Positions 1 to 12,500 of a DNA stretch of 64,000 nt are shown here, piece by piece. The notes beneath the pieces are model-generated. The model saw nothing but the letters and a program-made list of their open reading frames with translations. It was not told where the DNA came from and did not search any database. The stretch comes from Hyalella azteca (taxonomy: Eukaryota; Arthropoda; Malacostraca; Amphipoda; Hyalellidae), in the NCBI RefSeq assembly GCF_000764305.2, contig NW_025930472.1, forward strand, positions 124,001 to 188,000. Direction: 5' to 3'. Numbering within the stretch: position 1 is the stretch's first letter; the number at the start of each line of letters is the position of its first letter. The translations under genes and the position numbers were made by a program.

Positions 1-1120
1 CATATTATTCTATTATAATTTATTTTCTTACGAAACATAATAATTAAAATATGCGTTTCATCCACTGAGTCATTGTTTAGATATATTATATGCGTAATAT
101 AGAATAATTTGTTGATTTGATATGATGGCATGACGGTAAGAAGGTGTGATGGTATGAAGGTGCGCTGAAATATATGCAGGCATATAATCACACAATCATA
201 TCATCATACCACTGTATCGTCACATCGTTGATCATATCAATATCATTACCTATATAATAACTCTAACTAGAAAGGTCACTAGATTGCTTTAAATTTCACC
301 AACACCAACATATCATTACACCATAATATCATCATACCATCATCGTAGGTTCACGTACAAGTTGAAAATTATCAGGCCTGTTAAAACCTTGCCACTCAAA
401 TAAACTATAGGTATGTATATATTCAAGAACGAATCGTAGCATATATCACTCCAAAAAAATGTGCATGCAAGATGAATTATTTCACATATCTGTCAGGGAG
501 TGCAAGCATTTAAGCACAGACTGAAATGAAACTTATAACTATTACGAATCTATCGAAAAATGAGGTTTTCTATGTGTTTGAAACCTAGGCTTGCACTTGT
601 ACGCTTACTCAAACAAGATCAGGAGGTAATAAATTAGTAAAAATATTAGCAATTCAGTAAGTAGAAAATGTCGTAGAAATGTACCGTTCTCGAACAGAAA
701 AAAATTCACCTACATCTCGAGGTGATGGGTGAGTTTTTGTTGTGAATATTTTTATTTTCGTTAATTCAGTTTCCGGGATTTTTTATCAGCAAACAACAAG
801 ATAGGAGCTGCAGACAGACATCAAAAGCCAGGAATAGGCACGTAATGTGTTAGTTATTTAAGCACGTAACATTTGATCGAAGGAAGTGCACATGAACGAT
901 GGAGTTGGCGCACGTTTAGTTCACGCTGGCCCCAGGCAGTCTGCCAGAGTAACGGTACTCCTGCCTCGCGTATGTGCATGGTGGAGACAGCGCGCGTTCT
1001 TTTATTTAGTTGCAATGTTTTTTAGTTATTAAGTGGATAACTTATGGTATATGTGTTGTTTTGAAGCAACCTGCATTGATATTTAATCAATTATTGCTCC
1101 TTATGTGTCCCACACTATCC

Positions 1121-1211
1121 CATGAGGCTATAAGCGAAAACATTTGCACGCTTAGTGCAGCAGAAAAAAGAACTCAGCCTGGGGAGACCCCCAGAAAAGG
1201 AGGAAACGTTT
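1121..1211 (+). repeat. Dispersed repeat, copy 1
   Basis: This segment starts with CCATGAGGCTATAAGCGAAA and matches 2578-2665 in the same orientation over about 90 bases with small differences. Both copies share the core GCAGCAG, AAAAAAGAACT and GCCTGGGGA and end in a GGAGGAAAC motif. It is an interspersed repeat of unknown class. Confidence 0.75.
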
Positions 1212-2577
1212 GACCAAACTCAACCACAAATGGGTTATATATCAACTATCGGAACGTCGCCGTACCTTGACGTAACCTTAGTTGGGTTAGCAAGTCTCAA
1301 ATATTTTATTTAAAAGGCAAAAAGTGTCTGGCACTCGACGTGGCCAGAGTTCAAAGAGTTAAATATAACGAAAGAACGAAAGACGATTTTGAGGTAACCA
1401 AATCCACTATTATAAAATACAATACCGAAGCCTTCTTCGGCAAATTTGTAAATGCAGTTTACAAATTTTATTGTTGTGGGTGAGCTCATACGCAAAATTT
1501 GGTTTGCTTAAAATGCGGAAATATTGTGTGGGACTATTAAGGTCCAAAAATAAATTATCTAAATATGCAGTTAAATTATCACTAATTATAAAATTTATTA
1601 TATTTGGCCATCTTTGTAATCGACAGAAAAACATCAGTCATTCAGCATCATTTAAAACGTTCGGCGTCTAAATTAACTTCGGGACGCAATTAACGTACCC
1701 AGCGGACTTCCCTATCGCATGGTTGCGCGCGACTATTAGTTATGGCCTTGAAACAAAATTACACCTTAACCGTTCTACATTTATTATAAGGCTCAACAAC
1801 AATGGTAAAAATAAATAACTTACAACGAATTGAGTAGAAGATCCTTTGTAGTTTATTAGAAATATTTCGTGAAATGTCAGCAGTACAATAAACTTTGAAG
1901 TACAAACGAGCGCGACGTAACAATCAGAACTTGTAAGTGTAGGACCATCGAGAGCGGCCACCACTCACTGCGCGACAAGACGGAAGCAAACTGACGGCAA
2001 CGGAGCTGAGGACGCCAACAATATGACGAAGCTTCTCAGACTACCGCGCCGCGCTCGCCTATGCACTTCGCCTATGTAACATTCAACACGTGCGCTGGGC
2101 TCTGCCTACGTGAGAAGCTCACTAAAATATATCTCGTAAATCCAAAACACTTTAGACAGTGTATTAACAATAATGTGCATTATCCTGAAACTGAGACATA
2201 ACAGATATACATTTAGAAATAACATCTCAATTTCAACCAAAATAATGAAATTTTGGTTCATCACTCACATACACATTTGATAAATCTCTCGGCAGATTGT
2301 AACATGCAACCAAGCAGGAGCGAAAGAATCACACGGTCTTCTAATTTAAAAGAGACGCTACCTCCAGAAAATATTCCATACAACATGAAAAATATGCTTG
2401 GGATTCCTGGCCATCAGAACAGCAGAGAGCAAAAACCGCCTCGTGAGACAATCATTCCACTTGGCAAGTTTTTGCAAGCGAACCTGTTCCCTTAACCAGC
2501 GATCGTACGATGTAGCTGCGGTCCTGCAAGTTTAGCCTAAAGGCTTTCAATGAACTCAGCATTCTATGATAAATCCC

Positions 2578-2665
2578 ATGAGGCTATAAGCGAAAATATT
2601 GCACACTTAGTGCAGCAGGAAAAAAGAACTAAGCCTGGGGAAACCCCGCCTCGGAGGAAACTCGC
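2578..2665 (+). repeat. Dispersed repeat, copy 2
   Basis: Second copy of the element at 1121-1211, same orientation. The differences are scattered substitutions and one- or two-base indels, as expected for old copies of one family. Confidence 0.75.
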
Positions 2666-3297
2666 AGACGTTAAAGTTGATTGAAGCTGTCCGGTATGGA
2701 TATTTTTTATGGTTTTACCAAAATTTGGGATAATTAATACATGGGTAAATTTATAACTGCATTTCTAGTTAAAAGTACTTGCAGAATGCAATTTTTTTGT
2801 TTGACGGTATTCATCCATGTTAACCAGGTTCATGACAGGGTTGTTAGCACGTTTATTGTGGTGTGCAGGTTTTGGGCAATGACGCCAATGAGATGCAAAA
2901 TTGTGGTTACTACTGTGCTGGAACAAATTGTAAATTCATGTGAAATTCATTTTTTACAAGGGGGCAGTGAAAAGCGTCAAATTAAGTTTCAACCTAGGCA
3001 TATTAACAACTGATTTAAAAAAAGTTAATCTTGCTCCCAACCGCAAAGCGGTAATTATTTTTTAATAGTAGTAGTAGTAATTCATGCTGCAACAACAACT
3101 GCCATCACATTCCAACCAATACACACACGCACAACCCCAGTCATGCCCATATTATTTATGTGACTTGTGTTGTTACAATGCATTTTAAATGCAATAACAA
3201 AACTTAATTGTTATGTACATCGAGAAATTATAGCAAAGGTAGAGTCATTATCGGAACCTGTACCTAGTCTAACGTAACCCCAGTTTGGGATGGGTAG

Positions 3298-3378
3298 CAC
3301 AACCTAACCTAACCTATCCTTACTTTACCAAGCCTAACCTAAGGGACCTAACCTAACATAATATAACCTAACCTGATC
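3298..3378. repeat. AACCT-rich (TTAGG-type) interstitial tract
   Basis: Repeated CCTAA/AACCT units, some perfect in tandem and some interrupted. The permuted unit equals the TTAGG repeat of arthropod telomeres. Flanking sequence (GGAACGTCG, GGTTAGCA) is shared with 1245-1292, so the tract may belong to a dispersed element rather than being true telomeric DNA. Confidence 0.6.
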
Positions 3379-6173
3379 TTGACTAACTCAACCCCAAGAG
3401 GGTGAGATATAAACCATCGGAACGTCGGTGTACCTGGGGTTAGCAAAAGTGTTTTTATCATAAACTTAACCTTAACGACTCAACTCCATTCACACTATGA
3501 CGATACCGGATAAGACCTGGGTCCAACCCCAGTCAAGCATAATTGAACTCGTTGTGACATCTATGTATAACATCATTCAGTACACCTATCGGTAACTTGA
3601 AGCATTGCATGGTTTCAAATCAATGAATGGTATACATGTATGAAGGGGTTTGAGGATAGCCTATAGCTGCAATCGGAACAGGAGCACCGACACGAGTACG
3701 GGCCCCAGACGCTTCGCTAGGGGCCATTGGAAATTTGGCTCTCGAGGCGCTCTGTTGCATGTAAATGTGCTCGAATCACAACTCTAATTGAGTTCTGACT
3801 CCATAAAGTGGGCTCAAAATCGATAATCTTCTTGGTACAGGCTCAAAATCGATGACCACTTTCGACAAGCCCAAACAAAAAATCACATTTAGCGATAACT
3901 GAAAAATTTACACTATGGGATTTTTTGGTTCATTCTATATTTAGTCGTACTTACAGTTGCCTTAACAGAGAGCCATGTCAATAAATATGGTTCATTATCA
4001 TCATGATATATTTCAGTGAGGGCGCGAAGATCACTCAAACGAAGAAAGGGAGGGAAAAATGTCGAAAAGCAGTTTTGATGTTGAAATGAAAACTTTTTCA
4101 ATGGGACTTTTTGCATTTGTTCTTTCAACAATTTAAAGCCAAGAAGGATAAGTAGATTACAATGCCAAAATTAAGTTCTAGGTTCAAATTAAGGTGTCGG
4201 GTGGACACTACACCTGTATTCTTATATAGAAGCACAATTTAACGTCCCATCGATTGCAACTTGTTTCAGGAAAATCTATCAGAGCACCTGGCCTGTTAAA
4301 TCGGGGGAGTAAAATTATGCACCTCACAGGGGCAAAATCGCTACAGTGCTACACCATATATCGTGATCAAAAGCCTCAGCCGAATAAATTCTTTTGGCAT
4401 AATTGTGGAAGATGACGGTGACGTCATCTTTGGCAAGCCGTCGGTGACGAAAAAATTTTCATAGAAACGTAAACTGTAAAGTTGTTCATTAAATTTTAAC
4501 GAGTACCAACTACATTATCATCAGGTTGTATCAGAAATAACCCGACTTTCATTGACTAAAATATATTCGTGAAAGTATCACTAGATTCTTTTACTACATA
4601 TCAATTTGAAATCATTCCAACATTGTTAGATTATTGAAGTTTGATATAATAGCTGAAAGTGCAGATACTCATTATTTTTATTATTAGCAGTTAATTCGCG
4701 TCATTTTAAAGCAAACGATGTCCTACGTACGTCGCAGTATATGTCAACACCGGCTACTCCAAAGTCCGCGCTGAAATAGACTGGCAAAAGTTGCAGCCTC
4801 GTTCTTATGATAAGCGCGGCGCAAAGCATCACGAGTCTTGGCCAACATTCGCTGCTGACGTCAGTCTCCACACGTAAACATTGCTCACAAATTCACACCT
4901 CATATTGGACCTGTGTACCCGCTCATCAATACTCAGAATCGTCAAGCTTCCAAGCCAAATCGAAGGCTATCGGACATCAATTTTCTGCTGAATTTTTATG
5001 TTTATCGTTCGGATAAGATTACAAACCGAGTACAAGGACAAGATTTATAAACATTAATAACCACCATATTTGTCCTACTGCCAGGACAAATATGGCGTTG
5101 TGACAGGGCGAAAGGATGACAGCGGCTATGCGCCTCATTTTATGTAGACTTTTTTGTAGAGGCAACAAGAACCTCGGGCACAGATTATATTTGGAGCGCG
5201 TCAAGAACGTCACGAACTACTTGCTCCCAGGCTCGATAGCGATACATCATCGATTTTAAATTCGGAAATGCATGAAAACTTCGGGAATTTACTGAACAAA
5301 CGACTCATTCTTACAAGTTCTACATTAATCACGAGTCGAGAAAAACATCGGGAATGAGTATAATTACTGCGTATTTTAGACGCAGTTCGAGTCCAGTCGC
5401 CCGACGATCATCCTGCATTACTCAACACGTTGACGTTAGAGAAATAATACATATCTGAGACATAATGACAAACTGGGGGCAGAGTCCAAACTGTTCTACC
5501 TCTTTAGATATTTACTTGACATTCTTGTCAGGGAGAACTTCGACAGAGGAAGAGTCGACTTGCCGTACATGCGAGCAGGATTGTATTGAAGTGGGCAGCT
5601 GAATACAGAAGCGCCAGACTATTGCGCACCAAAAGCTTTCGCTTGCGAAATGTACCAAAATGCGCGCATATCTTCCGTTTAAATCTAGTTCAAGACCATC
5701 TAATGGAGACCACAGTCCTTTTGAGGAAACAACGAACCAAGTACAATTGCTGTTCCATCTTCAGTAAGGAATGCGTACAGCAAAAAAAAATACTGTTCTA
5801 AATACTGTAATTTTGCGCTGGGCGCAAAAAACCCAGCTAGAACAGTATGCATAAAAAATAGCTCTGCAGATCCGAAGCCAAATATTTGCATCAGTAAGCT
5901 AGAATGTTTATCTAAAGCTTAGCATATCGTCTCCGTTGAAGTTTTATTTTATGCCTGAAAATCCTGCCGTAAAACAGTGAGATTTACGTGCTCCTAAGGC
6001 GAATAGACTGGCGATAAGAAGTTTCTACTCAAAAATATTGGCTATTGCAATTTCAAAATTTTCACACATAGAAGCGACAAAAAATATATAAAAATGTACG
6101 TTGTATTGTTTGAGGCTAGTAAATTTATTGGTAAAAGCAACTCTGTAAACAAAACAAATTGTTGTAAACTCAC

Positions 6174-6544
6174 AACTTTAGCTGTCGAAAGTGGGGCTTC
6201 AGCAATGGCTTCCTCCGGAGCGCTTGCCTGGCCCATGGCAGCAGGGTCGCCGAGATCCTCCGCGGCGTCCACGAAGTTTTCCATCGAGTTCGCTGCAGTC
6301 AGGGGCCGGTCTTCAGTTGCGTTGATGGTCATATCACGTCCATTACCTTCGATGTCGACTGGTCCGTCTTGAACATTGCAATCTAAATCAGTGTGTGTCG
6401 TTCTGAAGTTGCCAGCGTAGGTAGCATTATCGAAGAATTCTTCGGTAGCCGGGGAGCTGCGTTGAGCGGAGGCTATAGCGTCATCAAACTCGCGCAGCGC
6501 TGGTTGCTCGTCGATCATCACTGGAGTGAAATCAGTATATTGAC
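6174..6544 (-). CDS. Exon 4 of unrecognised minus-strand gene
   Basis: A 371-nt exon preceded by a pyrimidine-rich acceptor (CTATTTTATCCTGCAG on the minus strand) and followed by GTGAGT. It starts in phase to complete a Gly codon and then reads QYTDFTPVMIDEQ. It is acidic, with DLDCNVQDGPVDIEG and DAAEDLGDPAA stretches. It ends at a codon boundary. Confidence 0.65.
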
Positions 6545-9500
6545 CTGCAGGATAAAATAGAGAGAAAAAATAATTTAGATATTTTCAAGTCTCAACTAAT
6601 TTTGTTCAAATAATGAGGGCTAGCGCCGTAAAATGCCGAAAATTATCGAAATAATTATGTGCGTGTGTACACAAAATACAAAATAATAAATAAATATAAA
6701 TATACACAAAATCGATAGATACATGTAGCTGAAGATTAGGTAAAACAATTTGAGTTAGTATAAATAATATTATTTATTGAATTACTATATGAAATAAATA
6801 ACTTTATATACCCACCGTCTGGACTGAAGTTTCCTGCCATAATGCGTCGCCTCTGGTCGTTATATTCATCGCTACTCTCTTTGACGGACTTTTCCTTATT
6901 GTAGGGCACGTTAAGTGAAATCTTGTGACCAGCAATGATGTCATCACTGCCTGCTTGCGACTGGCTACGAGGGTTAGGAGGCATAGTCGCTTGCTTTTGC
7001 TTGAAATTCGTTTTCTTATTAACAAATTTCAAACGGCGGTTGTATTCGTCTTCTTCCCGCTCCGGGGGCTCTGAACGTTTGCCGAAAGCGATGTGAATCT
7101 CGGGATTTCTGTGACCTGATATCGACTTGCTGTCCGCGTTGAGAGCTAACGCAGCGTTCCTGGGTTTGATATCTGGGATGACTTTATGTTTGTATAAGCT
7201 TTGGTAATGTCGGCCCAGATGTTTTGAGTCAGGACTTGAATTGAGGCTGCTGTCGGTGGTGCTGCCGAGGTAACCGCTGGAGACCCGAGGCGCGGAGCTG
7301 TAGTGAATGATCTCGTCGGGTGGCTCAAACCTGAAAGGATTAAAAATTGTAAATAGATTAAATATACGCAAAGTAGTTCAAGGTCGAAGGAAAATAGAAG
7401 TAACAGCATTTTCCGGACCACTTTTTCAGAAGAGTGAAAATAAATCGAAGATAAACGTCTTATCTGAAACTAGCATAAAATTCGTCTTAGACAACGCCTG
7501 CATGAAAAATTCTGTAACTGATAATGTTTTATTGCGCGAGATAGGGGCTCATAACTTACAGTGTGTCACCTCTTGTAAGCAATAATAAATTTATAGTGAT
7601 GGAGATGAAAATATCAACAATAATAGCAGTGCCCTTGACTAGGTGACACATCACCACACAGATGTATATGAAATAGGGGCCTTCTACGCCTGTCACTCCA
7701 AGTGTAGAATACAGTCAAGCAAGACCGTAGAAACTTTTCGTCCCCAGTTTAATGTTGCTACAAAAATAACTTTTGATTTACAGCATTAAATATCTTCCAT
7801 CTGTTTATCTAATCTCACAGTCCAAGATTCAGAGAAATCCATGCATCATAACTATGACTCGTATGTATTAAGTATCATATGTATCAAATAAAGACATATG
7901 AGTATCATATGCCTTGAAGAAGTTGGTCATAAATTAGACACTATTTTCCGCGCAACGTGACTCGGGGAAGCGCCGGATATCCACCGGAAGGAATAGAACC
8001 TTCGTTAAGTGAACGCAAGGCGCGCGCTTCGTTGTCTTATCTCCAGCATGAATTCTGAGAAAATGTACGTGTGATGTCATACGTCCTTATTGACTTATAC
8101 CACATGTTTTCCGCTAACTTGTACGTTTGATTTTATACGTCTTTAATGAAATACGTGTACCACAACGTGTGTTCTGATAACTTGTACGTTTGATGTAATT
8201 AATACGTCTTCAATGAAATACGTGTACCACAACGTGTATTCTGATAACTTGTACGTTTGATATTAAACATCCTTAATGATAAACTTATAGCACAACTTGG
8301 TTTCTGATAACATGTGCGTGTTATGTCATACGTCTTTAATGAAATACGTTTGCCACAGCATGTATCTGAAATCCTATATACGTTTGATGTTAAACGTCCT
8401 TAATAGAAAACTTATACCACCACATGTTCGATAACTTGTACGTCCGTGTGATGTCATGCGTCCTTATTGACTTACGCCACAACATGGTTTCTGCTAACTT
8501 GTACGTACGTTTGATTTTAAACGTCTTTAATGAAATACGTGCACCACAACGTGTATTCTGATAACTTGTACGTTTGCATGTTAAACGTTCTTAATTAAAG
8601 ACTTATACCACCAAGTGGTTTCTGATAATTCTGGTAGCTTGGACATTTGATGTCGTACGTTTATTCAGCAGAATACTGAAAGAAACAAAAAATTTTTAGG
8701 AATGAGTTAACTAAAAATAACTGTGAGATTTGTACAATATAATTTTGGAATATGCTGCGACGGTGATCTGCAGTTTAATTTGCAGTAAGGACTCAGTTAC
8801 GATAACAATTTTTTATCATCGGCTTCCTTAGTCTCATGTCATATCTACCTATCTACAAAATGATTATAGCCTTGTAGGTACACAATTATTGCAGTATTTT
8901 GCCCAACATGCATAAAGTAAAACTTAAAGTGGGCTTGCCTTGATAATAATCAAATTATTACAGAACGAAATGCATAAGTTTCAATTTATTGATTAAAAAA
9001 ATGCAACCTCTGAACATATTACAATTTCGTGGTATCAGTCACTATATAATAATATATAATATAGCGGTTTCAGCTTTTATTAGCCGCAGGATTGTCGCCG
9101 ATTCTTCACATTGCATAACATCCACAGCTTGTTGCGGGCTTGAACTCGCAACTCACTGCTTCAAATTTTCGATGGGCGCCAATACTCAAGAGAGCGACGC
9201 GCCTCATCTTAATTAACCAAGTAACCAAGTCAAATTTTCTTTTCTTAACCGCCGGCCCCCTCGCCGATTCTGACCAAAAACTGGCGCACAGAGCTGTGAT
9301 CGAACCCGCACTTCTCTGCTTCAATCTTGGTACTTTGAACTTTAACCGGCGATCCACCCTGTCCAAGTTAAATCACTGGTTTAACCCCCAAACACAAAAG
9401 AACTTTCGACGACTAATAAATTGTTGAAGGTGTTTATTTGGCAATCGCTCATACATCGGCACGAGGCTCGGGCTCACTGGCACCGGTCCATGAAGAAAGG

Positions 9501-12500
9501 TTCTGACGTCACACCACACGCCTCTACATCGGAGCTGCTGATAGGCTGAAAAACATGGCGCGATCTAACGAGCAGCCAATTGTATTCTGGTACACAGCTG
9601 CTAGTTTGGTCCCTGTATAATTTCTGAACCCACAAAAAGGAAATACCACATATGTCCCTCATACGCATGACTTATTGCTTCTTCACATTAGCGGTATAAT
9701 TAGGATAAGGTTTACGTAGAGGCCAGCTCAGCTTTTGTGAACATGAGAAAGGTGTGAAACTGAAGCTTGCATGGTAAAATGGTAAATGTACTGGTGTAGT
9801 GGAGCAGAGTCACGAAGTCCTTTATTTTAGCACTCTCACCTAAATCTTCGATCTTATGCTCAGTGGGAGAAGAGGGCAGGATCAAAATTTTAAAATCATT
9901 TTAGCTTGAAAATTATTCTGCAATTGGTGATAAAGTGATACTCGTGCCCCAAGGATTGGTGTTGTAGGTATAAATTACAGAAAAAATATTTTCTTATGTG
10001 TCATACCGGGAGATAAATAGAGTACCATGTTTATTCGGGTTTTGACTGGACAATTCTTCAATTGAAATATTTTAGTTTTACATTTATTCACAGGATTTTG
10101 GGGTACGGGATTTCGAGTGCCGGGGCTCGGAGTGACAGTGTAAAAATATAAGAATTACTGTGTCGCATAGATATAAAACGAAAAAAAATTAGTCATTTCA
10201 TTCATTTCAATGAACAATACAAGTGACAGCGTACACCTTTGACTACACGTTGCTTTTCGAGAAATTGAGGCATGCTTCAAATTAAAAATTTCAAACTTGA
10301 CTAAAAAATGAGCAAGTACAATATGATCAGTGACTTAAAAGCCAAATGTACAAGATGTGAAACCACAAACTTGATTGTACCACTAATGTCATTTCTCAGG
10401 TAGGAAGATCGCGACAACAAGTTGTCTTTTAGGTAATGCTTGAATTATATAACAACTGAGTGATAATCTACTCCCATCAACGCCATGCCATAGTGATTTG
10501 CGAGTCTACTGCATTGACATCGAATTGATTAAAAAAATATAACTCAGTACTCATTGCAGTGAGTAACAGAGAGCGCATTTTTTCGTCGACGAAAACGTGA
10601 AGTCACGGACAGACGGACGGACAGACAGACGGACATGACGAGCACAATAGGGCATTTTTTCCACGAATGAGAAAATGCTAATAAGATATTCCTGTGGGAG
10701 ACCACCACTACCCTGCTTCGAATGGACTATAATTATCCCTTCCCTCAATAACGTAGCCACCAACACTACCGGAATATCACATTATTGGCCACAAGCCACC
10801 AGACAGATCAAATCTATTGAAGTAGACCAATCAGCCCGCAGGAAAGATGCCTACTATACTAAGGCCTAGCATCGTCTGCCAATGCGCGAAAAAGTTCAGC
10901 ACCACTCAGATAGGACGCGTCGAAACCTTGTAGTGAATATTATGCCAACCACCAACCCGTCCGTATTCATCTTTCGCGTAAAATCAGCCAACGGTCGAAC
11001 GTCCTGGAAGTCTTATTCGATCCGCGGTTTGTTGGTGTACGGCAGGTTTCATGCAGTTCCCCTGACGAGATAGGCTGATTAATGGCAGTCCGTTCACTCC
11101 GTTGTTCGCAGGTTAGAGCTGGAGTTTTTTTAAGGGCATGAAGTGATGTTTCGATGTAAAGTTCAGTTGTGGACGATCATTACACTCTGGGCTATTCGCT
11201 GCTGTGCATGGTGGTGTAGAGAGCTTGATATTTAAAACAAGATGATTTTATGGGCTGCTTACTGACGGCAGGCTTCATCCGTGGCTCACTGGCGGTCTTA
11301 CGTAAATATTGTAGGCGTTCTACTCAGGGGTGATTGGTGCACAAAATTGGTGGTGCACGGCTGCACACCCTTACCATATTATATGCATTCCATAAAATAT
11401 AACCATATTCGGAAGTTCCTAAACATTTAGCAATAGGATCAATTCGCCATTCTAGGATCAATTCACCATTGAGCAGCTCTTATTGTCACTATACTTGTTG
11501 ACAGTTGAGAAGCTCTTGTTGTCACTTGACTTCTTGACTGTGTAACAGCTCTTATATTGTCACTATACGTCTTGACTAATGAACAGCTCTTATAGTCACT
11601 ACAATAAAAAGCAGGGACGTGCGTTGGGATATTTTGATAGCATATGAATAGCACACGCACTAAACACTATCACTCGCTGCACTGAATGTTATTAGTACCA
11701 TCGCTCGCAAATGCAGGGAAGGTCGTGCAGTGCAATGGGTAAGCGTGAGTATCCGATAAACAAATGCAGGGAAGGTCGTGCAGTGCAATGGGTAAGCGTG
11801 AGTATCCGATAAACAAATGCAGGGAAGGTCGTGCCGTGCAATGGGTAAGCGTGAGTATCAGATACACAAATGCAGGGTAGGTCGTGCAGTGCAAGCGTAA
11901 GTATATGATAAACAAATGTAAGTGAAGTCATGTGGTGGCCTGCGTAGTGCGTATAGTCTCGCGGGCTGTTGCTTCATGTTGACATGTGAAAAAGAGCGCG
12001 ACCGTTTGACGCTTGCGCTCCACATGACATGTTTAAAATTACTCGCCATTGCGTCTTGCTACGCTGAACTCTTGCGCTTCAGTCCATTTGTGATGAGAGT
12101 TAAAGCTCGCCGTTGGCAGTGAGTACCACATTACTATAATAAAACCTATGAAGTTGATACCGTAGGTAGCCTTTTTTCACAACCATTGAGGTTTTCAATG
12201 ACCTTTAAAACGTTAGCGTAATCAACGCAACTAAAAAATTGTAATTGTAAAAAATAATCCATAAAACTTCGCTTCTATATCTATCGGACTCACGACTGCA
12301 AGCAGGGACGGTCGTTATAGGCTGGACGATGACCATTCAGCACGTGTACAGGATGACGATAGAACTTGTATTGTAATTGAGCATTGTCTTGTGACCGAAT
12401 CCTGCCACGAAATATGTCGCTCAAATCCGGTGAGCAAAATTAGTTCCGTAACACCGGAGCTGCTACTGACCGTCACCACCAGCATACATTCAAGATGAAA

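Larger units (their letters stand above)
1..6000. other. Non-coding stretch with dispersed repeats
   Basis: No coding exon can be supported here. Open frames are short and unlike any family I recognise. The stretch contains two copies of a dispersed repeat (near 1,110 and 2,570), an AACCT-rich tract near 3,300 and otherwise AT-rich unique sequence. The 3' exons of the minus-strand gene that starts at 15,696 could lie here, but none was identified. Confidence 0.5.

Noticed and set aside
4770..4870. Minus-strand frame MLAKTRDALRRAYHKNEAAT as a possible 3' exon of the gene at 15,696
   Set aside because: It has an acceptor-like CAG before it, but no convincing pyrimidine tract, donor or terminal structure, and no link to exon 4.
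11670..11931. Minus-strand open frames with DLPCIC cycles
   Set aside because: Arise from the 53-nt minisatellite; no start context or neighbouring exons.
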